Origin: Propionibacteriaceae bacterium
GTDB lineage: Bacteria > Actinomycetota > Actinomycetes > Propionibacteriales > Propionibacteriaceae
Reading direction: 5' to 3'
NCBI GenBank assembly: GCA_031268065.1
Contig: JAIRXX010000312.1
Location: 1 to 5,631 of the forward strand
DNA: 5,631 nt
Position numbers and translations under genes: made by a program. A model generated the notes under the pieces. It was not told the origin of the DNA, searched no databases, and saw only the letters and a list, made by a program, of their open reading frames with translations. Each line of letters opens with the position of its first letter. Position 1 is the first letter of the stretch. Of this stretch, positions 1 through 4,247 are shown piece after piece.

Positions 1-255
1 GCGCAACATATGGGCGCGGCGGGCTTGCTCTTCGGCAAGCAGCACCTCAGGTGGTTTCCAGTCGCCGGGGTCAGTCTGGCCCATGCGCAAGTATTCGCGG
101 TTGAGCCAAGCCCTGGCATCTTGCCTGGTCCCGAACGTGGTATGCGCATTGTGGCGCTGAAGGTCCAGCCCGACGTAGGAGGCTTGGAGCCTGCCGGACG
201 GTAGCTCGCGGATAGAGCCAAAGCTCTCCCGGTTCTGCTTGTATTTGCGTGCCAT
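1..255 (-). CDS. Tyrosine recombinase (phage-type integrase), N-terminal part, cut by window edge
   Basis: The frame opens with ATG at 255-253 and stays open to base 1, giving 85 residues that begin MARKYKQNRESFGSIRELPSG. The pattern of a basic start, then FGSIRELPSGRLQASYVG, then HTTFGTRQDARAWLNREYLRM is that of the small arm-site-binding domain at the N-terminus of actinobacterial prophage and genomic-island tyrosine integrases. The catalytic domain with its R-H-R-Y residues would be beyond the left edge, so catalytic activity cannot be judged here. Upstream are three 11-bp direct repeats and a tRNA 3'-end fragment, the usual int-att arrangement. By family knowledge the protein would integrate and excise the element by recombination at the tRNA 3' end. 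The Shine-Dalgarno sequence is weak (GGGTTGG shortly before ATG). The family call is firm; the exact subfamily is not. Confidence 0.85.
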   Translation of the reverse strand, partial: MARKYKQNRESFGSIRELPSGRLQASYVGLDLQRHNAHTTFGTRQDARAWLNREYLRMGQTDPGDWKPPEVLLAEEQARRAHMLR

Positions 256-279
256 GATCCAACCCTACCCCCCCATTTC

Positions 280-310
280 GTGCAATCCGCGTGCAATCCG
301 CGTGCAATCC
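280..310. repeat. Three tandem 11-bp direct repeats, candidate integrase arm-type sites
   Basis: GTGCAATCCGC occurs at 280-290 and 291-301 and again as GTGCAATCC at 302-310, head to tail. The array lies 25 bp upstream of the integrase start and about 120 bp from the tRNA-derived attachment core. Tandem short repeats at this place in an attP arm are typically the sites bound by the N-terminal domain of tyrosine integrases. The repeats are seen directly; the binding role is inferred. They could also affect integrase transcription, since they lie in its promoter region. Confidence 0.7.
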
Positions 311-427
311 AGAGTGCTAGACTTAGCTTCGCAAGTCCAACAGCGCAGAGCGCGAGATGGTCTAAAACACCTAGTCAACGAAGCAACAGTCCATAGGGGT
401 CCAGATATGGGAATCACTGGGGGAGCC
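311..427. other. attP-arm-like intergenic DNA between integrase and attachment core
   Basis: No gene is supported here. The stretch joins the direct repeats to the tRNA 3'-end copy and should be element-derived. It holds a 5-bp inverted repeat, GACTT at 320-324 and AAGTC at 333-337. Immediately left of 428 the sequence (GAGCC) fails to pair with the T-stem 3' strand (CCCTC), which shows that the tRNA copy is not intact on this side. Confidence 0.5.
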
Positions 428-453
428 GGGTTCAAATCCCTCCACCTCCGCCA
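428..453 (+). other. Integration attachment site: 26-bp copy of a tRNA-Ser 3' end
   Basis: The sequence from GGG at 428 reads as the 3' part of a T-stem, a TTCAAAT T-loop (431-437), the T-stem 3' strand CCCTC (438-442), an acceptor 3' strand CACCTCC (443-449), discriminator G (450) and CCA (451-453). Discriminator G73 with acceptor CACCUCC (pairing to a GGAGGUG 5' end) suits tRNA-Ser. No D-arm or anticodon arm lies upstream, so this is not a working tRNA gene. With the integrase to its left, it is read as the core of the right-hand att site, the intact tRNA being at the other end of the element. The tRNA similarity is seen; the isotype is inferred from known tRNA-Ser features. Confidence 0.75.
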
Positions 454-493
454 ATCGGGAAAGCCAGGCAAAGCCTGGCTGCGCCCGATTGTT
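452..493 (+). terminator. Two-part hairpin terminator behind the tRNA 3' end
   Basis: CAATCGGG (452-459) pairs with CCCGATTG (484-491), and inside it GCCAGGC (463-469) pairs with GCCTGGC (473-479) around an AAA loop. The stem is followed by only a short T run (TGTT at 490-493). It begins in the CCA triplet and is the natural terminator of the tRNA that originally stood here. It should now lie outside the integrated element. Confidence 0.7.
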
Positions 494-530
494 CCCCAAA
501 CTCAAAACGCCTAAGCACTCCCCCCCCCCC
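488..530. repeat. Truncated tail of the interspersed repeat family (unit 0)
   Basis: The stretch ATTGTTCCCC...AAAACGCCTAAGCAC matches the tail of the unit at 538-637 (ATTGCTCCCAAAACGCC, then TAAGCACCCC) apart from a 6-bp insertion. It fuses directly to the terminator stem, and its end is an 11-base C run (520-530). The front part of the unit is missing. Confidence 0.5.
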
Positions 531-537
531 ATCAGCA

Positions 538-637
538 GACCGCCTTCTCCCCCTAGCCGATTGCCGTCGGCAGGGAGCCAATGTTTAGCCAACATCACCA
601 AATTGCTCCCAAAACGCCTAAGCACCCCACCACCCCC
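538..637. repeat. Interspersed repeat unit 1 (subtype A)
   Basis: The unit has, in order, GACCGCCTTCTCCCCCTAG, an inverted repeat around TGCCGTCGGCA, AGCCAATGTTTAGCC, AACATCACCAAATTGCTCCC, AAAACGCCTAAGCAC and a C-rich tail. ATGTT-TAGCC-AACAT forms a 5-bp stem. The closest relative is the unit at 2251-2362, with a few substitutions. It encodes no supported protein. Function is unknown. Confidence 0.75.
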
Positions 638-738
638 AGCAACCAATCTCCCCCTAGCCGACTGCCACCAGCAAGAAGCCAATGTTTAGCCAGATCACCA
701 AATCGTTTCAATAAACGCCAAAGCGCACCGACACCCCA
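638..738. repeat. Interspersed repeat unit 2 (subtype B)
   Basis: CTCCCCCTAGCCGA recurs at 648-661, exactly 101 bp after the copy at 547-560. It is followed by a CTGCCACCAGCAAGAAGCC variant of the inverted-repeat segment, AATGTTTAGCCAGATCACC and ATAAACGCCAAAGCGCACC. The unit is nearly identical to that at 2110-2221 and differs from subtype A by a coherent set of changes. The toxin gene of the TA pair ends about 50 bp further right. Confidence 0.75.
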
Positions 739-764
739 CAGCTCCAAGCACAGCCCGACGTCCA

Positions 765-782
765 CATTTGGCGGAGCCAATG
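765..782 (-). terminator. Small hairpin after the toxin gene, possible terminator
   Basis: CATTTGGC (765-772) can pair with GCCAATG (776-782) around GGA, with one bulged base. It begins about 10 bp beyond the toxin stop codon in the transcript's direction. There is no T run on the minus strand after it, so a terminator role is weakly supported. Confidence 0.25.
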
Positions 783-791
783 CGCACAGAG

Positions 792-1394
792 TCACTCACC
801 GCTGGCGAGGACTTGGGCGAGGAGGTCGGCGGTCAGTGGAGCGTCGGCTTTGCGCAGAGCTGCAATGGTCGTGTCGTCGGTGGCACCAGCCAATGAGGCA
901 ACGTGAGTCCGATGGACCCAGAGCATAGACGGCTTGTGCTTACGGATCAGGCGAGTCAACAGTTCGTCTGGGGTGACAACGGCCAGGCCAAACTGAGCGA
1001 GGACATCGGGCGGGAAGTCACCGGCATTGTGAGTGCAGATGAACGAGGCCTGGGCGGCAATAGCAGCGGCGATAACGTGCCGGTCGTCCTCGTCTGGCAA
1101 GCCGATGCCGTCCAACAAGGCGAAGTGTCCGGGGCCGGGGTCCCGCTGGGCACGCGGGAAGGTAACGGTCATGGCGCGCACGAGCCGGTCTGCGGACTGT
1201 TGGGTGAAGCCAGGCCGATTTGCCATAAGATGCTCGGCCATTTCGTCAAGGATGCCCTGGCTCCAGGTGACCGAGATAAGCCGCGCCCGCATCGCGTATA
1301 GAAGATAGTCGCGCAAGACGCGCGAGTAAAGGACATTGGCGTCGGCCAGATAAACCTCAAGGGTGTCACCCAGAGCGACATAGGGCCGTTCCAC
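792..1394 (-). CDS. PIN-domain ribonuclease toxin of a type II toxin-antitoxin pair (VapC-like)
   Basis: This 200-residue protein has the PIN nuclease layout: strand 1 with the first acid (VYLADANVLY, D18), an ILDEM segment with E51, the LPDEDDRHVIAAAIAAQA block with D101/D104, and CTHNAGDFP with D126. These are the expected metal-binding acids of PIN RNases, which cleave RNA using Mg/Mn. A further C-terminal helical part (about 140-200) makes it longer than a minimal VapC of about 130 residues and fits the longer PIN_3-like actinobacterial proteins. It starts with GTG at 1394-1392, sharing one base with the upstream gene's TAG stop, so translation is probably coupled to that of the antitoxin. 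RNA target and real toxicity cannot be read from sequence. Confidence 0.85.
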   Translation of the reverse strand: MERPYVALGDTLEVYLADANVLYSRVLRDYLLYAMRARLISVTWSQGILDEMAEHLMANRPGFTQQSADRLVRAMTVTFPRAQRDPGPGHFALLDGIGLPDEDDRHVIAAAIAAQASFICTHNAGDFPPDVLAQFGLAVVTPDELLTRLIRKHKPSMLWVHRTHVASLAGATDDTTIAALRKADAPLTADLLAQVLASGE

Positions 1395-1780
1395 TAGTCG
1401 GTCAGCCCCAACTCGTTCTGGAGTGCGGCGAGTTCGGCCATAGCGGCCTCTTGGCGGGCGTCCTCAATGTCAAGCCAGCGCCGGATAGCGCCGATCCGGA
1501 TACGGTGGTGCGAACCCACCATGCGGAACGGCAGTGCGCCTTCATCCATCAGCTTGCGCACCTGGGCACGGGACATGCCCAGCATCAGCGCAGCGTCGCC
1601 CGGGCTGACCTCATTCAGCCCGAGGGTGACGACGACATCCTGACCGCGTGCCTGCGCGTCGATCCAGGTAGCCACCAACTGAGCGGTCTCCCGCGACAAA
1701 GACACGTTCACCTCTTCACCGCCACTCGCCAACGCATCACGCAACGCCTCGGCGTCTCGTACCAATACTGGAGTCACCAC
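1394..1780 (-). CDS. HTH (excisionase/MerR-like) DNA-binding antitoxin partnered with the PIN toxin
   Basis: The product is about 128 residues. Residues 57-104 (EVSPGDAALMLGMSRAQVRKLMDEG, then PFRMVGSHHRIRIGAIRRWLD) form an excisionase-type winged helix-turn-helix: helix, recognition helix, a short wing with a basic HHRIR stretch, closing helix. A short acidic helical tail follows (105-128), a plausible toxin-contacting part. By known TA logic it would bind and repress its own promoter and neutralise the PIN protein. Start choice: TTG (1783), GTG (1780) and GTG (1777) are consecutive in frame; the GAGG at 1790-1787 is 3, 6 and 9 nt from them, so 1780 is preferred, with 1777 or 1783 possible. 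It lies directly before the toxin gene with a one-base overlap. The antitoxin role is inferred from fold and context. Confidence 0.8.
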   Translation of the reverse strand: MVTPVLVRDAEALRDALASGGEEVNVSLSRETAQLVATWIDAQARGQDVVVTLGLNEVSPGDAALMLGMSRAQVRKLMDEGALPFRMVGSHHRIRIGAIRRWLDIEDARQEAAMAELAALQNELGLTD

Positions 1781-1819
1781 CAACCACCTCTATCTGTCAT
1801 AACTGTCGCATCTGAGACA

Positions 1820-1848
1820 AGTGTAGACCGACAAAAAGAGCAGATCAA
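1820..1848 (-). promoter_or_regulatory. Candidate promoter of the antitoxin-toxin pair
   Basis: On the minus strand TTGATC (1848-1843) and TACACT (1825-1820) are separated by exactly 17 bp, each matching four of six consensus positions of a housekeeping promoter. Transcription would start near 1813, giving a leader of about 30 nt before the GAGG ribosome binding site. Direct TGTC and inverted GACA motifs between 1794 and 1820 could be part of an autoregulatory operator. Confidence 0.45.
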
Positions 1849-2109
1849 GACAGGGTGCGTCGGCGGCATCTGTTCGACGAAGAGACCAGCGTCCGATGCT
1901 CCGGGGCGGCAGGCCAGCCCTGGTGGGCGAGATGGCGCTGGTGTCGGCCAGTTGAGGGCTGCGCCGATTTCAAAGTGCTGAGTTTGTGTTGGGATTGGCA
2001 ATTTCCAGACTTATTCACGAGACATGGAAATGGACTCTGACTACGCCAAACGGCACCCTCAATCAGCGGAAACAGCACAAACACGGGGATTTAAACCCAT
2101 GCGGGCCCC
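1849..2109. other. Intergenic stretch without a supported gene
   Basis: Apart from the doubtful transposase-like scrap, nothing here looks coding on either strand. At 2085-2098 GGGGATTTAAACCC resembles a tRNA T-arm read on the minus strand (GGGTTTAAATCCC). The first complete right-hand repeat unit begins directly after this stretch. Confidence 0.5.
1858..1960 (+). pseudogene. Possible decayed transposase fragment
   Basis: One frame reads RRRHLFDEETSV; after a frame change another reads MLRGGRPALVGEMALVSAS and then a stop. The order FDEE followed by GRPAL recalls the N-terminal region of some DDE transposases (IS1182-like). The match is short, broken by a frameshift and not verified, so this may be chance. 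No inverted repeats or target duplications were found around it. Confidence 0.2.
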
Positions 2110-2221
2110 GAGCGGCACCAAGACCGCCTTCTCCCCCTAGCCGACTGCCACCAGCAAGAAGCCAATGTTTAGCCAGATCACCAAATTGTTGCAATAAACG
2201 CCAAAGCGCAGCGACACCCCA
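2110..2221. repeat. Interspersed repeat unit 3 (subtype B)
   Basis: The unit starts GAGCGGCACCAAGACCGCC, then CTCCCCCTAGCCGA (2131-2144) and the same subtype-B segments as unit 2: CTGCCACCAGCAAGAAGCC, AATGTTTAGCCAGATCACC and ATAAACGCCAAAGCGCA. It differs from unit 2 by only a few bases over about 90 bp, although the TA pair lies between them. Confidence 0.75.
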
Positions 2222-2237
2222 CAACCCAACCCAGCGA

Positions 2238-2250
2238 GGGAGTCGAACCC
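2238..2250 (-). other. tRNA T-arm-like scrap
   Basis: Read on the minus strand this is GGGTTCGACTCCC, a T-loop with its three inner stem pairs. The outer T-stem positions and a CCA end are lacking, and no tRNA body is visible. It may be a relic of an old tRNA attachment site or chance. Confidence 0.25.
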
Positions 2251-2362
2251 GAGCGGCCCCAAGACCGCCTTCTCCCCCTAGCGGATTGCCGTCGGCAAGG
2301 AGCCAATGTTTAGCCAACATCACCAAATTGCTCCCAAAACGCCAAAGCACCCCACCATCCCC
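2251..2362. repeat. Interspersed repeat unit 4 (subtype A)
   Basis: It starts GAGCGGCCCCAAGACCGCC, then CTCCCCCTAGCGGA (2272-2285), TTGCCGTCGGCAAGGAGCC, AATGTTTAGCCAACATCACC and TTGCTCCCAAAACGCC, matching unit 1 closely. The inverted repeat is most complete here: TTGCCG-T-CGGCAA. Confidence 0.75.
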
Positions 2363-2370
2363 AACCACTC

Positions 2371-2452
2371 ACCCCCAGCAACCAATCTCCCCCTAGCCGA
2401 TTGCCCTAGCCCAGCGCCCTATGTTTAGCCGGTGTTACCAAGTTGTTATAAT
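2371..2452. repeat. Interspersed repeat unit 5, degenerate, merging with the permease promoter
   Basis: Bases 2371-2400 are identical to 632-661, the junction between units 1 and 2. After that the unit diverges, keeping ATGTTTAGCC (2421-2430) and a degenerate ACCAAGTTGTTATAAT where other units have ACCAAATTGTTGCAATAA. It is the copy nearest the eut genes. Confidence 0.65.
2424..2452 (+). promoter_or_regulatory. Candidate promoter of the permease gene
   Basis: A perfect -10 box TATAAT (2447-2452) stands 17 bp after TTTAGC (2424-2429), a weak -35. Transcription would begin near 2458, giving a leader of about 113 nt. The -35 region lies inside the conserved ATGTTTAGCC of the repeat family. The -10 is strong evidence in this GC-rich setting; the -35 is not. 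Confidence 0.55.
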
Positions 2453-2511
2453 TTTCGACTTTCTTGTCTGAAGCCCTTCCGCTTTGGAAATTTTTGAGTT
2501 ACGTTTACCCG

Positions 2512-2523
2512 GACAATGTTGTC
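2512..2523. promoter_or_regulatory. Operator-like palindrome in the permease leader
   Basis: GACAA-TG-TTGTC is an inverted repeat located after the predicted transcription start and 47 bp before the permease start codon. A bound regulator here could block elongation. No regulator is encoded in the window, so the role is inferred from symmetry only. Confidence 0.3.
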
Positions 2524-2529
2524 GCCAGC

Positions 2530-2550
2530 CTGCCCAAAGGGCAGCTTTTC
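2530..2550 (+). promoter_or_regulatory. Leader hairpin with a short T run before the permease
   Basis: CTGCCC (2530-2535) and GGGCAG (2539-2544) form a perfect 6-bp stem with an AAA loop, followed by CTTTTC. It resembles a weak intrinsic terminator or attenuator about 20 bp before the start codon. The following CTTTTC can alternatively pair with GAAAGG (one G-U pair), which overlaps the ribosome binding site. Confidence 0.35.
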
Positions 2551-2570
2551 CCACTGAAAGGGGACTCTAG

Positions 2571-4064
2571 ATGAGTTCTGCACAACAACAGCCCGCCTCT
2601 GGCGGATCTGGTGAGAGTCAAGAATATTTTGCTGAAAGATCGCTCAAGCAGGGAGCCGGCGGCTGGGTGCTGCTAGCCGGTCTCGGCGTCGCCTACGTGC
2701 TCTCCGGAGATTTCTCCGGATGGAACGGAGGTTTGGACACCGGCGGTTTCGGCGGTTTGCTGATCGCCTTCGTCCTAATGGGCGCAATGTACCTGTTCAT
2801 GTGTTTCGGCATCGCCGAAATGAGCGCGGCAATGCCTGTGGCAGGCGCCGGTTACTCCTTCGCCAGACGCGCGATGGGCAAATTCGGCGGTTACGCCACC
2901 GGTGTGGCGATCTTGATCGAATACGCCATCGCCCCAGCCGCCATCTGCACCTTCATGGGTGACTACACCCGTTCGCTGTTCAAATGGGAGTCCAGCTTCT
3001 GGCTGAACGTGGGCATCTATCTGGTCTACTGGATCATCTTCCTCGGCATCCAGCTGATCGGCGCTGGCGAGGCGCTGCGGACGATCTTCGTGATCACCGC
3101 CATCGGCATGTTGGCGCTCTTCGTCTATCTGGGCTTCGTGGCCCCGAATTTCGACGCCAGCCAATTGCTCAACGTCGCTCCTGACGCCGGTGACCCGACC
3201 GCATCGGCCTTCTTGCCACATGGCATCCAAGGCACCCTCTCCTCGCTGGTCTGCGGCATCTGGTTCTTCCTCGGCATCGAGGGCGTCCCGGTGGCAGCCG
3301 AAGAGGCCAAAGACCCGAAGAAAGACATGCCGCGCGGCATCATCATCGGCATGTTGATCCTCCTCTTCAACGGCGCGATGGTGCTCTTCCTCTCCTCCGG
3401 CGCCACCACCAGGCCGATGGATGAATGCGGCGGCAACACCGGCACCGCCTGCATCGGCTATGAGGGCGGCGTGGGCGCACCGTTGATCGTCGCCCTGGAA
3501 AGCTCCGGCGCTCCGGGATTTGTGATCCTCTTCTTGAACATCGCTGGCCTGGCCGGGCTGATCGCCTCCTTCTTCTCGCTGATCTACGCCTGCTCGCGCC
3601 AGTTGTTCGCGCTCTCCCGCGCTGGATACCTGCCGCGTTGGCTGTCCAAGACCTCCAGCCGCAAGGTGCCGACTTGGTGCCTGCTGGTTCCCGGTGGCAT
3701 CGGCTTCATTCTCGGCGCCTGGCAACAGGACGGCGGCAGGATGATGGACATTGCCGTTTTCGGCGCGACCATCTCCTACGTGATGATGAGCCTTTCGCAC
3801 GTTCTGCTGCGCCGCAACGCCCCCGATCTGGACCGTTCCTATCTGACTCCGGGTGGGGCTATCACCACTGGCATCGCCACGGTGCTGGGCGTGGTGGCCG
3901 TGGTTTCGGTGTTCTTCTACGACCCGTGGGCCGCGCTCTTCACCGCGATCATCTTCGTCGGCTTCATGCTCTACTTCCTGCTTTACTCGAAGGAGCATGT
4001 CATCGGCAACGCGCCCGAAGAGGAATTCGAGTTGCTGGCCAGAGAAGAGGCGGAACTGTCCTGA
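2571..4064 (+). CDS. Ethanolamine permease, APC superfamily
   Basis: This 497-residue membrane protein has a hydrophilic N-terminus (1-27), about 12 hydrophobic segments and an acidic C-terminal tail. The first membrane segment carries GVAYVLSGDFSGWNGGL (about 39-55), which with the following AEMSAAMPVAGAGYSFARRAMG and ATGVAILIEYAIAPAAIC blocks is characteristic of the ethanolamine transporter branch of amino acid-polyamine-organocation permeases. Two cysteines flank a loop near 285-293. Translation starts at ATG after AAAGGGG with 7-nt spacing. It would import ethanolamine in the cytoplasmic membrane to supply the compartment whose shell genes follow; it replaces EutH, the unrelated importer of the enterobacterial eut operon. 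A related amino alcohol such as 1-amino-2-propanol is an alternative substrate. A perfect hairpin lies about 50 bp after the stop, so it may form its own transcript. Confidence 0.85.
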   Translation: MSSAQQQPASGGSGESQEYFAERSLKQGAGGWVLLAGLGVAYVLSGDFSGWNGGLDTGGFGGLLIAFVLMGAMYLFMCFGIAEMSAAMPVAGAGYSFARRAMGKFGGYATGVAILIEYAIAPAAICTFMGDYTRSLFKWESSFWLNVGIYLVYWIIFLGIQLIGAGEALRTIFVITAIGMLALFVYLGFVAPNFDASQLLNVAPDAGDPTASAFLPHGIQGTLSSLVCGIWFFLGIEGVPVAAEEAKDPKKDMPRGIIIGMLILLFNGAMVLFLSSGATTRPMDECGGNTGTACIGYEGGVGAPLIVALESSGAPGFVILFLNIAGLAGLIASFFSLIYACSRQLFALSRAGYLPRWLSKTSSRKVPTWCLLVPGGIGFILGAWQQDGGRMMDIAVFGATISYVMMSLSHVLLRRNAPDLDRSYLTPGGAITTGIATVLGVVAVVSVFFYDPWAALFTAIIFVGFMLYFLLYSKEHVIGNAPEEEFELLAREEAELS

Positions 4065-4114
4065 CCTGACTGCCTGCCGACCGCGAACCGAGCGGCAGAC
4101 CCAAGCCTGAGCAG

Positions 4115-4150
4115 CCGTGCTCCGCCAAAGTCACTATTGGCGGAGCACGG
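4115..4150 (+). terminator. Perfect 14-bp hairpin between permease and eutL
   Basis: CCGTGCTCCGCCAA (4115-4128) and TTGGCGGAGCACGG (4137-4150) are exact complements around the 8-nt loop AGTCACTA. There is no T run behind it, so it may be a T-less actinobacterial-type terminator, an RNase-resistant element that sets the permease to shell mRNA ratio, or a DNA operator. The hairpin itself is certain; the role is inferred. Confidence 0.6.
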
Positions 4151-4192
4151 TGCCAGAGCTTAGAGTAGTTCCTTACACGCATTTCTGAGCAC

Positions 4193-4222
4193 GCTCCGGC
4201 CGCAACGAGGCGGCGAAGGAGC
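4193..4222 (+). promoter_or_regulatory. eutL leader hairpin with six-base loop
   Basis: GCTCC-G-GCCGC (4193-4203) pairs with GCGGC-GAA-GGAGC (4210-4222), ten base pairs with one internal loop, capped by AACGAG (4204-4209). It ends 10 nt before the AGGAGG ribosome binding site. A 6-nt loop with A at position 1 and G at position 4 is what ANTAR-domain antiterminators such as EutV bind in Firmicutes eut leaders, but those use paired hairpins and only one is seen here. Confidence 0.35.
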
Positions 4223-4247
4223 CTGAACACATAGGAGGTTGTCGAAA

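Noticed and set aside
400..453. Complete tRNA or tmRNA gene
   Set aside because: Only the T-loop, the 3' part of the T-stem and the acceptor 3' strand are present. No D-arm, anticodon arm or matching 5' acceptor strand lies upstream.
265..471. Minus-strand frame starting MPGFPDWRRWRDLNP
   Set aside because: The WRRWRDLNP string is the reverse translation of the tRNA 3' end and its flank, a well-known source of false genes.
538..738. CRISPR array
   Set aside because: Units are about 100 bp, lack short constant repeats with unique spacers of even length, and no cas gene is near.
595..795. Small open frames within the repeat clusters on both strands (also around 1986-2396)
   Set aside because: The same repeat yields low-complexity peptides rich in Pro, Ser or Gly in several frames, without ribosome binding sites or conserved frame.
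903..1301. Plus-strand frame of 132 codons opposite the toxin gene
   Set aside because: It is antisense to a clear PIN-domain protein and has no recognisable features of its own.
2775..3998. Long minus-strand open frame (407 codons) opposite the permease
   Set aside because: It is a shadow of the permease, rich in His, Asp, Glu and Gln with no membrane or domain pattern, and has no credible ribosome binding site.
4239..4247. Upstream TTG start for eutL adding three residues
   Set aside because: TTG at 4239 directly abuts the AGGAGG site with no spacing, whereas ATG at 4248 has normal 9-nt spacing.
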